64,000 nucleotides of DNA from Candidatus Eremiobacteraceae bacterium. GTDB taxonomy: Bacteria > Vulcanimicrobiota > Vulcanimicrobiia > Eremiobacterales > Eremiobacteraceae. The DNA lies in assembly GCA_035295225.1 (NCBI GenBank), contig DATGJI010000005.1, positions 45,333-109,332 on the forward strand. Reading direction: 5' to 3'. Under the pieces are notes generated by a model. That model ran no database searches. It was not told the DNA's origin and was given only the letters and a program-made list of their open reading frames with translations. Positions 26,269 through 34,601 of the stretch are shown piece by piece (position 1 is the stretch's first letter; each line of letters starts with the position of its first letter). The position numbers and the translations under genes are program-made.

Positions 26269-26735
26269 CCGCCGGCGCACAGCGCCGCCCGGCAAAGATC
26301 AAACACGAGCGCTCGGCAGGCGGACTCGTCTTGAAGCGCGAGAACGGCATCTACTGCGGCTTGCTGATCGGGCGCAACGTACCGCGCATCTGGTCGTTGC
26401 CGAAAGGCCACGTCGAAGCGGACGAGACGATCGAACAAGCGGCGGTCCGCGAAGTGCGCGAGGAGACGGCGATCCAGGCCGCCATCGTGGCAAAGCTCTC
26501 AGATATCCGCTACTGGTTTTACAGCCGCGATGTGAAGCACAGCAAGATCGTGCACTTCTTCCTCATGCGCTATGAGGCCGGCAAACACAAGCCGCAAGAA
26601 GGCGAAGTGGATGAGACGGCGTGGCGCAAACTCGACGAGATGGCCGGCGTCATGACGCACCGCAACGAGCGGCGCCTCGTTGATATCGCGCGCTCGATCG
26701 TCGATGCGCGCTCGGCCAGCGAACTGGGGTTCTAA
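26250..26735 (+). CDS. NUDIX hydrolase
   Basis: 161 residues from TTG 26250, overlapping gcvPB by 19 bp. The NUDIX box GHVEADETIEQAAVREVREETAI matches GX5EX7REUXEEXGU except that the last Gly is Ala. The N-terminal SAGGLVLKRENGIYCGLLIGR and later HSKIVHFFLMRYEAG fit the fold. Substrates of such proteins are nucleoside diphosphates linked to another group; the specific one cannot be read here. The start is uncertain. The overlap suggests transcription with the gcv operon. Confidence 0.85.
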   Translation: MERRKIAAGAQRRPAKIKHERSAGGLVLKRENGIYCGLLIGRNVPRIWSLPKGHVEADETIEQAAVREVREETAIQAAIVAKLSDIRYWFYSRDVKHSKIVHFFLMRYEAGKHKPQEGEVDETAWRKLDEMAGVMTHRNERRLVDIARSIVDARSASELGF

Positions 26736-26736
26736 C

Positions 26737-27822
26737 GTGCCACGCTCGCGCATTGCGGCCGGATTTCTCGCCGCTCTCGCGGCAGCGTTCGCGGCCGCGG
26801 GCTGCGCGCATCGGCCGACTCCGGTTCCGACACCGCAGCCCCTTGCCACGCCAACGCCGAAACCGCTTGCCGTCGATCCGCTGAACGGCGAACTTGTGGA
26901 TCCGGCAAGGCTGAGGCATCGCGTTGCGGCGGTCATGATCGATAATTATCCGTTCGACGCGCGGCCGCAGAGCGGTCTGCACGACGCCGAAATCGTGTAC
27001 GAGGTGGAGGCCGAGGGCGGCATCACCCGATACATGGCGCTCTATCTCGCGCCAACGCCGGCGAAGATCGGCCCGGTTCGGTCCACGCGAACGTATTTCG
27101 TCAATCTTGCCCAGCCTTACGATCCGCTGTTCGCGCATGCCGGCGAGAACGACGACGTCTGGGAGCCGCTCAAAGAATTGCGCGCCGGCGGATTCGCGGA
27201 CATGGAAGAGATCGTGGGAACGCCGGAAGCGTTCTGGCGCGACGACACGCGCGACATGCCGCACAATCTCTATACGTCGATCGCGCGCATTCGCAAGTCG
27301 GCCCCCGACCATGGCTGGCCGGACACGCCGTTTGCGGCGTCGCCGCTGCGCTTCGACGATCCGCCTCAGCCGTCTGCTTCCGCGACGCCGATCGTGGAGA
27401 CCGTGGCGACAGCGCCCCCCAAAACCGTCGATTCGTTCAGCGTCGGTTTCTGGCTCAACTACTCCGTCGCGTTCCGGCGCAACGGCGACGCCTTCGAGCG
27501 CATCATCAACGGCGTCGTGCAGCACGATCTCGACGATGCGCGCCCGTATCGGGTGGCGGACGTCATCGTGGTCTGGGTTCCGGCCCGCGTGCTCGATTCG
27601 CTGGGCGATCTGGCGATGGACGTCTACGGCGATTTTCCGGCCGCCGTCGTCCGACCGGATGGCGTGACGCAAGCGCGATGGGAAGCACCCGGACCGAAAG
27701 ATCCGCCGTATCTCTCCGATGCATCCGGAGCCGCGATCGCGCTGATACCAGGCCAGATCTATATCGAATACGTGCCGCAGGGCGGTCGGCTCGACGTCGG
27801 GAAACTTCATATCAGCTACTAA
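26737..27822 (+). CDS. DUF3048-family lipoprotein
   Basis: 361 residues from GTG 26737, directly after the NUDIX stop. The signal sequence ends in the lipobox FAAAGC and a Pro/Thr-rich linker (PTPVPTPQPLATPTPKPLAV). The body has the DUF3048 layout: RHRVAAVMIDNYPFDARPQSGLHDAEIVYEVEAEGGITRYMALY, PAKIGPVRSTRTYFV and PYDPLFAHAGENDD. The C-terminal YerB-like half contains WLNYSVAFRRNGD...GVVQHDL and closes IALIPGQIYIEYVP. Family members are exported and of unknown function. Confidence 0.88.
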   Translation: MPRSRIAAGFLAALAAAFAAAGCAHRPTPVPTPQPLATPTPKPLAVDPLNGELVDPARLRHRVAAVMIDNYPFDARPQSGLHDAEIVYEVEAEGGITRYMALYLAPTPAKIGPVRSTRTYFVNLAQPYDPLFAHAGENDDVWEPLKELRAGGFADMEEIVGTPEAFWRDDTRDMPHNLYTSIARIRKSAPDHGWPDTPFAASPLRFDDPPQPSASATPIVETVATAPPKTVDSFSVGFWLNYSVAFRRNGDAFERIINGVVQHDLDDARPYRVADVIVVWVPARVLDSLGDLAMDVYGDFPAAVVRPDGVTQARWEAPGPKDPPYLSDASGAAIALIPGQIYIEYVPQGGRLDVGKLHISY

Positions 27823-27845
27823 ATCGCTTATAGGAGCGCACCGAC

Positions 27846-28628
27846 ATAGAGGCTCAGGCGTCCGAAACCGTCGCGCCCACCAAGCCTGCATTACTGGTCA
27901 AACTCGACGTCTTCGACGGTCCGCTCGACCTCCTGCTCCAGCTCGTGCTCCAGCAAGACGTGGACATCACGCACGTCAGCCTGGCATCCGTCTGCGAGCA
28001 ATATCTTGCCTATCTCGCGCTCATGGACGCGCTCGATATCGAGCTCGCCAGCGATTATCTGGTCATCGCAGCGACGCTGATCTTCATCAAGTCCAAGAAG
28101 CTGCTGCCGCCGCCGCCCCCGCCCTTCGACCAGGATATGACGGACGATGCGGCGCTGGCCGAAGAGGAACTGCGCCGGCGCCTCATCGCGTATCGCCACT
28201 TCAAAGACGCCGCGACCGGCCTTCGCGAGCGCATGGAGATCGCCGCCGCGTATTATCCTCGGCCGGCCGAGAATTCGGACACCGACGGACTCGTGCAGCG
28301 GTTCGCCCTCGATGCCTCGACGCTCGCGGCGGCGTTCAAGCGCGCGCTCGAAAACGCCGAGGCGCGGCCGGCCGTGCTCAAACGCGAGACGTTCTCGGTC
28401 GTCGTCAAGATGAACCACACGCTGCGGCTCATCCGCGAGCGGACCACGATGACCTTCTCCGAATTGATCGCTGGCTGCAGCACGCTTGAGATCGTGGTCA
28501 CCTTCCTCGCGGTGCTCGAACTCATCCGCGCGCGCAAGATCCGCTACGCGCAGTCGTCGCTTTTCGACGATATCGTCTTCACGCCGCAACCGAAGGGGGC
28601 GATCGACGATCTTGCCCAGTCTGCGTAA
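27846..28628 (+). CDS. scpA: Segregation and condensation protein A (ScpA), apparent non-standard start codon
   Basis: The open frame begins after TAG 27831. Homology to ScpA begins at LVKLDVFDGPLDLLLQLVLQ, upstream of the first ordinary start (GTG 27945), which would delete the essential FDGPLDLLL motif. An AGGAG (27832-27836) lies 9 nt before ATA 27846, giving a 260-residue protein; CTG 27894 is the other candidate. Later motifs are LASDYLVIAATLIFIKSKKLLP, a Pro-rich linker and the C-terminal winged helix (VVTFLAVLELIRARKIRYAQ). ScpA is the kleisin linking SMC and ScpB in chromosome segregation. A base error in the assembly could explain the missing start. Confidence 0.88.
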   Translation: MEAQASETVAPTKPALLVKLDVFDGPLDLLLQLVLQQDVDITHVSLASVCEQYLAYLALMDALDIELASDYLVIAATLIFIKSKKLLPPPPPPFDQDMTDDAALAEEELRRRLIAYRHFKDAATGLRERMEIAAAYYPRPAENSDTDGLVQRFALDASTLAAAFKRALENAEARPAVLKRETFSVVVKMNHTLRLIRERTTMTFSELIAGCSTLEIVVTFLAVLELIRARKIRYAQSSLFDDIVFTPQPKGAIDDLAQSA

Positions 28629-29289
28629 CCGGCTCGAAGCGGTGCTGTTCGTCGCCTCCGAGCCGGCGACGATGAAGCAGTTGTGTGCGGCGACCGGCGC
28701 CGATCCCGCCGCAGTGCAATCCGCGCTGACGGCGTTGACAGCCGATCTGCGCGACCGCGGGATGACGCTGCGCGAAGTCGGCGGCGGATGGCGGCTGACG
28801 GCGAATCCCACGTATCGCGAGGACGTCGAGCGCTTCTTGCTTCCGCCGAAGACGCATATCTCGCCGGCGGCGCTCGAGGCGCTCGCGATCGTCGCCTATC
28901 TCCAGCCGGTGACGCGGCCCGAAATCGAAAGTCTTCGCGGCGTTGTTTCCGATAGCGTGATCGACACGCTCGAGCAACGCGGCTTTATCGGCGAACTCGG
29001 CCGGAAAGACGTCGTCGGCCGGCCGATCCTCTACGGCACCACCGAATTCTTCCTCGAGTCGTTCGATCTGAAATCGCTCGACGATCTGCCGCCGCTGCCT
29101 GAAGGCGCGCCCGTCAGAGTTGATGGACAAGTGATCCAGTTGCCGTTGCCCGACGGACGTGAGAAGGCGCTCGAGCAGATTCACGATTCGGTCGAGGGCC
29201 ACGAAGACGAGATCACCGCGATCGACGATGCGACGCTGCGCGACAACGTCGCGCTCGAACTGGAACGCGCGCTCTCCGAATCCGCTTGA
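28612..29289 (+). CDS. scpB: Segregation and condensation protein B (ScpB)
   Basis: 225 residues from TTG 28612, overlapping scpA by 17 bp, with GGGGG purines upstream. Two winged-helix domains are clear: RLEAVLFVASEPATMKQLCAATG and HISPAALEALAIVAYLQPVTRPEIESLRGV, then LEQRGFIGELGRKDVVGRPILYGTTEFFLESF. ScpB dimers bind the ScpA kleisin in the SMC complex. An acidic tail is longer than usual. Confidence 0.94.
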   Translation: MPSLRNRLEAVLFVASEPATMKQLCAATGADPAAVQSALTALTADLRDRGMTLREVGGGWRLTANPTYREDVERFLLPPKTHISPAALEALAIVAYLQPVTRPEIESLRGVVSDSVIDTLEQRGFIGELGRKDVVGRPILYGTTEFFLESFDLKSLDDLPPLPEGAPVRVDGQVIQLPLPDGREKALEQIHDSVEGHEDEITAIDDATLRDNVALELERALSESA

Positions 29290-30065
29290 GCGTCAGCCAA
29301 CCGACACCGGATTTCGCGACGCTCGCGCGCGCATACGCGCGTTATCGCACGTCGTACGGCGACGATCTCTTCGACCTAGTCGCAGAGCATGCGCGCCGGC
29401 ATGCGACAAGCCCGCTGCGGGCGCTCGACGTGGGCTGCGGCACGGGCTTGAGCACGCGCGGCTTTCTGGACCGCGGGTTTGCGGTGACGGGCGTCGACGT
29501 CGCAGTGCCGATGCTTGACGAAGCGCGCGCGGCGCTCGGCGAACGCGCGTCCTTTTTCGAAGCGAGCGCCGAGCATCTGCCGTTCGCCGATTCTGCATTC
29601 GGACTGGCGGTCTGCGGCCAGGCGTTCCACTGGTTTGCGCCGCAGGCCGCTTTTGTCGAAATGGCCCGCGTGCTCGCGAGCGGCGGGTTGATGGCGCTCT
29701 TCTGGAAGCACGAACTCTTGGACGACCCGTTCGAGCGATGCGCCGTGGACTGCTTGCGCGAATTATCGGAGAAAGACGAGCCCGTCAACGTGTCGCGCGC
29801 TCAGACGGGCCGGTTTGACGACTTCTGGGCAGCCAAGCGCGCGTTCTTCGAACACGAAGAATGGCGCCTGCCGCTCCGGCTGCCTTTCACGGTCGAGTCC
29901 TTCGTCGGTTTCCACTCATCACGCGAGATCGCGCGGTTCCACTTGGGCAGCAAGCGCGACGACTTTCTCAACAATCTCCGCGAGCGCATCGGCGCACTCG
30001 CCGGACCGACCGGCATGTTTGAGGTGAAGTGCATGCAGTACGTCTATCTGGCGCGAAGGCGTTGA
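29286..30065 (+). CDS. Class I SAM-dependent methyltransferase (type 11)
   Basis: 259 residues from TTG 29286, overlapping the scpB stop as TTGA. Motif I is LDVGCGTGLSTRGFLDRG, motif II VTGVDVAVPMLDEA and motif III FADSAFGLAVCGQAFHWFAP. The FHWF segment is frequent in small-molecule methyltransferases of the UbiE/type 11 group. The substrate is unknown. Downstream of scpAB, upstream of nfo, in a run of tightly spaced genes. Confidence 0.88.
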   Translation: MSVSQPTPDFATLARAYARYRTSYGDDLFDLVAEHARRHATSPLRALDVGCGTGLSTRGFLDRGFAVTGVDVAVPMLDEARAALGERASFFEASAEHLPFADSAFGLAVCGQAFHWFAPQAAFVEMARVLASGGLMALFWKHELLDDPFERCAVDCLRELSEKDEPVNVSRAQTGRFDDFWAAKRAFFEHEEWRLPLRLPFTVESFVGFHSSREIARFHLGSKRDDFLNNLRERIGALAGPTGMFEVKCMQYVYLARRR

Positions 30066-30066
30066 C

Positions 30067-30939
30067 ATGAGATTTGGCGTTCACGTCGGCACATCGAACA
30101 AGTTCGCAGGCACGATCGACGAAGCGGTCAAGGCGGGCTGCGAGTGCATTCAGATATTCGCCGGCAATCCACGCGCGTTCAAGCTGGGCGATTACGATGC
30201 GGCCGCGTGGGACGCGTTTGCGGCGCGCCGCCGCGCGGCCGACATCGCGCCGACCATCATCCATACATCGTATCTCGTCAATCTCGCGACCAGCGATGCG
30301 TCGCTTCGAAAAAAAGGCGCCGCTCTCGTGGCTCGGGATATGGACGTGGCGGCGCGCGCCGGCATCGAATACGTCAACACGCATCTCGGCAGCTACGGCA
30401 CGGAGGATCGCGCGGTGGGGTTCAAGCGCATCTGCAAGGAGATCGCCGCGATCGTGCGCGGCGCGCGTCCGGGTCCGATGCTGCTCTTAGAGAATTCCGC
30501 GGGCGCCGGCGCGCATTGCGGCGGAACGATGGAAGAACTTGGCGCGATCATCGCGGAAATCGACAGTCCGCGGTTGGGAGTGTGCCTCGACACCGCACAT
30601 GCGTGGGCTTCCGGTTACGACATCTCAAACGCCGCGGGCGTCAAGAAGTTCTTGAGCCTCGTTGATAAGCACATCGGATTCGATCGCGTGCGCGCGCTTC
30701 ATCTGAACGACACCGAGGTGGAGCTGGGGGGACGCCGCGATCGCCACTGGCATATCGGTAAAGGCCGCATCGGCGAAACCGGGTTTGCGAGCCTGCTGCG
30801 CACAAAGGCGCTCGCTCATGTTGCCGCCGTCTGTGAAACGCCCAAGACGCCCGAGCTCGACCGCGAGAACGTCGCAACCGTGAGGCGCCTGGCCGGTAAA
30901 CCAAAGGCCGGGACGCGCAAGAAATCGAAGAATCCGTAA
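30067..30939 (+). CDS. nfo: Endonuclease IV (apurinic/apyrimidinic endonuclease)
   Basis: 290 residues. AP endonuclease family 2 motifs: MRFGVHVGTSNKFAGTIDEA, CIQIFAGNPRAFK, IIHTSYLVNLA, YVNTHLGSYG, LLLENSAGAGAHCGGTMEEL, LGVCLDTAHAWASGYD and HLNDTEVELGGRRDRHWHIGKGRIG supply the His, Glu and Asp metal ligands of the tri-zinc site. It cuts DNA 5' of abasic sites. It starts 1 bp after the methyltransferase stop. Confidence 0.95.
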   Translation: MRFGVHVGTSNKFAGTIDEAVKAGCECIQIFAGNPRAFKLGDYDAAAWDAFAARRRAADIAPTIIHTSYLVNLATSDASLRKKGAALVARDMDVAARAGIEYVNTHLGSYGTEDRAVGFKRICKEIAAIVRGARPGPMLLLENSAGAGAHCGGTMEELGAIIAEIDSPRLGVCLDTAHAWASGYDISNAAGVKKFLSLVDKHIGFDRVRALHLNDTEVELGGRRDRHWHIGKGRIGETGFASLLRTKALAHVAAVCETPKTPELDRENVATVRRLAGKPKAGTRKKSKNP

Positions 30940-30973
30940 CCTTAGGCCGCGCTTCACAGTAGACTATCGCAGC

Positions 30974-31888
30974 ATGCAGCCGTCTCGCTTTTACCTCTTC
31001 GCGCGCATAGCCGCCGCCGTCACGCTTGCGTTGATCGGCCCGACCGAGGCGTTGGCTCGCGCCGGCGGAGGCCAGGGATTCGGCGGGGGCGGGGGCGGCG
31101 GTTTCGGCGGCGATGATTTTGGCGGCGGCCTCTTTAGTCTGTGGCCCCTGCTGTTCTTAGGTCACGGCAGCGGCTTTGGCGGACTCTTCTTTTTCCTCAT
31201 CATACTGTGGGCGATCAGCCGGCGGAGCCGTGCGGCGAACATGGGCTTCTCGGCCGGCACGCCGGATTCAGGCGTGCAGTCGACGATGCTCGCCACTCCG
31301 ATGCCGTCCACGACGTTCGACCGCAGCACGGTGGAAGAAGGCCTGGCAACGATCAAGCGGCGCGATCCAAATTTCGACGAGCGCGCATTCCTCGACCGTG
31401 CGCAGACCGCTTTCTTCAAACTGCAGCAGGCATGGAACGCGCGCGACCAGGATATAGCGCGTGACGTGATGAGCGACGCGCTTTACGAGCGCCACAAGAT
31501 GCAGACCGATCAGCTGATCGCAGCGCATCAGACCGACGTGCTCGAGAACATCGTCATCGGCAGCGCTCGGATCGTGGACGTGCGCGCCGGCACGCCGTTC
31601 GATTCCATCGTGGTGGCCATGACCGCGAGCATGACCGACTACACGATCGACGACCGTACCAAGCAGGTCGTCTCCGGCGACCGCTATCAGCAGACGTTCA
31701 CCGAGTACTGGACGTTCATCCGTCGATCGGATGCGAAGAGCGTTGTGGGCTCGACTGCGCTCGCGTCCACGTGTCCGAACTGCGGCGCGCCGCTGCACCT
31801 CAACAACGGCAAGTGCGACTATTGCGGCGCGTACTCGCGGACGACGTCGGCGGATTGGGTCGTAGATACGATCGAGCAGACGCGGTGA
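30974..31888 (+). CDS. Tim44-like domain protein with glycine-rich stretch and C-terminal zinc ribbon
   Basis: 304 residues. A signal peptide (ARIAAAVTLALIGPTEALA) is followed by a low-complexity Gly/Phe region (about 28-52) and a membrane segment (GLFFFLIILWAIS). The Tim44-like domain is at about 115-255 (FLDRAQTAFFKLQQAWNARDQDIARDVMSDALYERHKMQ...ENIVIGSARIVDV...YQQTFTEYWTFIR). A Cys4 zinc ribbon (CPNCGAPL...CDYCGAYS) ends it. Tim44-like bacterial proteins are membrane-linked and poorly understood; the added ribbon suggests a cytosolic contact surface. The stop overlaps the PilZ start. Confidence 0.85.
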   Translation: MQPSRFYLFARIAAAVTLALIGPTEALARAGGGQGFGGGGGGGFGGDDFGGGLFSLWPLLFLGHGSGFGGLFFFLIILWAISRRSRAANMGFSAGTPDSGVQSTMLATPMPSTTFDRSTVEEGLATIKRRDPNFDERAFLDRAQTAFFKLQQAWNARDQDIARDVMSDALYERHKMQTDQLIAAHQTDVLENIVIGSARIVDVRAGTPFDSIVVAMTASMTDYTIDDRTKQVVSGDRYQQTFTEYWTFIRRSDAKSVVGSTALASTCPNCGAPLHLNNGKCDYCGAYSRTTSADWVVDTIEQTR

Positions 31889-32226
31889 GCTTCGAGGGTC
31901 AGCAGCCATCGGATCGGCGCGGCGCTCCGCGCTTCAACATTTCAATGCCGGTCACGTTCAGCATACCAGCCACGCGGCGCATCTGCGCCGCTACCGTCGA
32001 TAACATCTCCATGGGCGGCGTGCTTTTGCTCACGGACGAACAGCTCGACAACGGCACGGAGATCGTGATCCACTTGCCGATCGATCTCGATGCGACCATC
32101 AACGTTCAGGCCACGATCGTGCGCACCGCGGAAGTCGGCGAATTCGGCGTGGCCTTTATCCGCCTCCCCGACGATCAGATGGATCGCATCTCAACCTTCG
32201 TTGAAAGCCGCGCCGCCCGCTCGTGA
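31885..32226 (+). CDS. PilZ domain protein (probable cyclic-di-GMP receptor)
   Basis: 113 residues from GTG 31885, overlapping the previous stop as GTGA. The PilZ motifs are present: an Arg-rich SDRRGAPRFNISMPVTF (the R...R arm) and a distant DNISMGGVLLLTDEQL matching (D/N)xSxxGG. The C-terminal strand is GEFGVAFIRLPDD. Such domains bind c-di-GMP and alter partner proteins. Its coupling with the Tim44-like protein suggests that c-di-GMP modulates it; this is an inference. Confidence 0.9.
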   Translation: MSFEGQQPSDRRGAPRFNISMPVTFSIPATRRICAATVDNISMGGVLLLTDEQLDNGTEIVIHLPIDLDATINVQATIVRTAEVGEFGVAFIRLPDDQMDRISTFVESRAARS

Positions 32227-32251
32227 AGGGGCTCTCTTGAAGGGCTCTTTT

Positions 32252-32314
32252 GAAGGGGCCGACGCCAGTCGGCCCACGTAACGTTCGCTTGGGCCGACTG
32301 ACGTCGGCCCCTTC
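32252..32314. repeat. Family B 25-bp inverted repeat, bidirectional terminator-like
   Basis: Arms GAAGGGGCCGACGCCAGTCG... (32252-32276) and its inverse (32290-32314) differ at one position, with a 13-nt loop. It lies between the convergent PilZ and aspartyl-protease genes. A partial upstream echo (GAAGGGGCTC, GAAGGGCTC) stands at 32224-32246. Confidence 0.9.
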
Positions 32315-32341
32315 ATTAGATCGCGTCGGTTCCTTCGGTCG

Positions 32342-33946
32342 CTATTTCTCGAGGATGAGACGGCGGCCGGGATAGTCGATGAATACCGCGCCGAACTGCG
32401 AGAGCGCGCCTGCGCCGACAATGCCGTCCGACACGGTCGGCGCAAATGCGCCTGTCGCGTGCAGCACGACTTGCGTGAAGAGATCGACGAGCGAAAAATC
32501 GCCGAGGCTGAGTTGCGAAACGGTTGTGACGCGCACCGGGATCTCGCCGCCGCCCGCGCCGCGGGCGCTTTGTATCGCGCGCTGATTGCTGGCTAGATCC
32601 GGCGTGACCGGACCCTGGGTCCCGACGCCTAATTCGTTGCTCACCACGGAATTCTGCGTTTCAAAATCGTTGGCGTGCGCGTCCGCGTACTCGCGATAGA
32701 GCACGAGCGCAGCGTCGCTTCCGGTGTCCAAGGTCAAGGTGACCGGATCGCTGCGGCCCAGTCTTGCGTCTACGCGCGAAACGCGATTGTCGATCGCGAG
32801 CGGCAGCACCGCGCCGGTGCCCTTGTACGTGAACGCGCTCGGCAGCATGAAGAGGACCTTGGAATCGAAGTATGAGATCCGCGCGACGAGTTGCGCGAAG
32901 ATGTCGTAGCCGGCGATGCCGTCGATGTGATCGCGCGCGAGTGAGGCGGGCAATTGGAGCGGAACCGCTTCCATGACGAAATCGTGGAAGACCGCGTCGC
33001 CGATCCCAAGTGTCGTGGCGCGCGTCACCGTGCCGGTCAGTTCTCCAGCTGCATTGATGTGAGCGACGCCGCCGGTCGGCATGCCCAATCGCGCGGCGAC
33101 CTGCGCGTCGATGACGCTCGTGGATGAACCGCTGTCGAGCAGCAGATGCACGGATGAGCCGTTGAGGGTGCAGCCGAGTATGATCAGGTTGTGATCCGTG
33201 TCGAACGGAACGGTGACCTCGCCTTTGCCGGCCGGCATATCCGGCTCGCGCTGCGTCGGCGCGGTGAACGTCGAGCTCGCGACCGGCGCCGCGAAGTGGA
33301 CGTCGTCGACGGTCGTCGTAGTCGTTCCCGTCGCATCGGTGTCGACGCTGAGCGTCGGAACGGGCACGCCTTCGAATCGCCGGTACGCGCTGTAGCGGAT
33401 CGTTCTATCGGCGAAGTCACCGCCGTCGACGAGCGCGCTTGCCGCGTCGATGTAGAGTGTCGCATCGACTTGACCGACTTTCGTCGAAACGACATACGCG
33501 CGGCGTCCGTCCAGGTAGGTGATACCGGTGACCTTCGCGCCAGGCGTATCAAATTTGTAATCGTTGAGTCGAAGCAGACGGCTCACCGCATTGTGATGGT
33601 TGTCCGTGTCCGTGAGCGTGACATTGCCGTTCTCGTCTTGCTGCCAGAAGTGCGCGCCGTCATCGCCTTCGGCGTGCGCCGAAAGCGGCAACGTGAAGTC
33701 TTGCCGAAAGTGCCCCTTCGCATCGGCGATGGCATCGTACGAGGCTTCGGTGCCGCCCGACGTCACCGTGCCGCTCCATCGTATGCTGCCGACGGGCAGC
33801 AATCCAAACGCTTGCGAGTGCCGCAGAAATAACGTGCCCGCCGTCGGAAGGAAGATCGGCGGAGTCGGCAGCGGAATCGGGGGCGCCGGGGCGGGAGTGG
33901 CGCCAGTCGCAAGCGCGACGGCGATTGCGACAAGAGCGGCGGTCAT
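32342..33946 (-). CDS. Secreted LolA-like plus double retropepsin-type aspartyl protease
   Basis: 534 residues from ATG 33946. A signal peptide (MTAALVAIAVALATGATPAP) and Pro linker are followed by a LolA/LppX-like domain (about 40-225; SIRWSGTVTSGG...YDAIADAKGHFRQDF...YRRFEGVPVP). Two aspartyl-protease half-domains follow: LLLDSGSSTSVID with Asp271 and LTLDTGSDAALVL with Asp407, each ending in a GIAGYD or GIVGAG flap-like segment. This makes a pseudo-dimeric pepsin-like pair in one chain. An upstream in-frame extension exists without homology. The likely site of action is periplasmic. Confidence 0.85.
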   Translation of the reverse strand: MTAALVAIAVALATGATPAPAPPIPLPTPPIFLPTAGTLFLRHSQAFGLLPVGSIRWSGTVTSGGTEASYDAIADAKGHFRQDFTLPLSAHAEGDDGAHFWQQDENGNVTLTDTDNHHNAVSRLLRLNDYKFDTPGAKVTGITYLDGRRAYVVSTKVGQVDATLYIDAASALVDGGDFADRTIRYSAYRRFEGVPVPTLSVDTDATGTTTTTVDDVHFAAPVASSTFTAPTQREPDMPAGKGEVTVPFDTDHNLIILGCTLNGSSVHLLLDSGSSTSVIDAQVAARLGMPTGGVAHINAAGELTGTVTRATTLGIGDAVFHDFVMEAVPLQLPASLARDHIDGIAGYDIFAQLVARISYFDSKVLFMLPSAFTYKGTGAVLPLAIDNRVSRVDARLGRSDPVTLTLDTGSDAALVLYREYADAHANDFETQNSVVSNELGVGTQGPVTPDLASNQRAIQSARGAGGGEIPVRVTTVSQLSLGDFSLVDLFTQVVLHATGAFAPTVSDGIVGAGALSQFGAVFIDYPGRRLILEK

Positions 33947-33969
33947 GCCGAGTGCGTTCGCGGAGCGCC

Positions 33970-33986
33970 GCGAGTTTGCATCTCGC
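33970..33986. promoter_or_regulatory. Inverted repeat GCGAG-tttgca-TCTCGC
   Basis: It lies 24 bp upstream of the aspartyl-protease start and between that gene and the divergent GNAT gene. It nearly repeats the site at 19903-19920. With one base either side, CGCGAG/CTCGCG arms form. Confidence 0.35.
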
Positions 33987-34034
33987 GCCCATCGCCAGGG
34001 AGCCTGTCTTGGGCTCGCTAAAGTCGGCGGTCTG

Positions 34035-34601
34035 ATGAAACGTCGTCCGACTTCGCGCGCGCTGCCGCCGACGTGGCTCGTTGGGTCGAAAGTCCGGCTG
34101 CGCGCGATCGAGCCCGAAGACGTCCCACAGCTTCTGCGCTGGTTTAATGAATCGCCGGCGCGGGAGTGGCTGATGACACGGCTTCCGCTTTCGCGAGCCA
34201 ATGAACGGGCGTGGGCCGCGAGCGCCGCGATCAGTCCGGCGACGCCGACCTTCATCATTCAGACGCTCGCGGGCAAAGACATCGGTGTGACCGGTCTGAC
34301 GTTACACGGTGCTCGCGCGGAAATGGGCATCGCGTTGCATGAGTCGCGCTACTGGGGCGGCGGCTACGGTACCGATGCGGTGCGAACGCTTGTGGACGGC
34401 GCCTTTCGCGCGCTGCCGCTCTTACGCATCGAGCTCATCGTCTATCCGGATAACAAACGTGCTATCGGTTGCTACGAGAAGGCTGGGTTTTCGCGCGAAG
34501 GTGTCTTACGTGCGCGCGAATATCGTCGCGGCAAATATGAAGACGTCGTGATCATGAGCATCTTGCATGAGGAGTGGCGACGCGACCGTGCCAAAGACTG
34601 A
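34035..34601 (+). CDS. GNAT-family acetyltransferase (RimJ/RimL type)
   Basis: 188 residues from ATG 34035. Opening VRLRAIEPEDVPQLLRWFNE, acetyl-CoA-binding segment RYWGGGYGTDAVRTLVDGAF, then LRIELIVYPDNKRAIGCYEKAGFSREGVLR, which is the RimL-like C-terminal signature. The substrate may be a protein N-terminus or a small amine. The gene overlaps the next GNAT gene by 14 bp (or more if that starts upstream), so they form a pair. Confidence 0.88.
   Translation: MKRRPTSRALPPTWLVGSKVRLRAIEPEDVPQLLRWFNESPAREWLMTRLPLSRANERAWAASAAISPATPTFIIQTLAGKDIGVTGLTLHGARAEMGIALHESRYWGGGYGTDAVRTLVDGAFRALPLLRIELIVYPDNKRAIGCYEKAGFSREGVLRAREYRRGKYEDVVIMSILHEEWRRDRAKD

Noticed and set aside
23376..26295. Long frames opposite and alongside gcvPA and gcvPB
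   Set aside because: The compositions are biased, there are no motifs, and the real genes in other frames show full family motifs.
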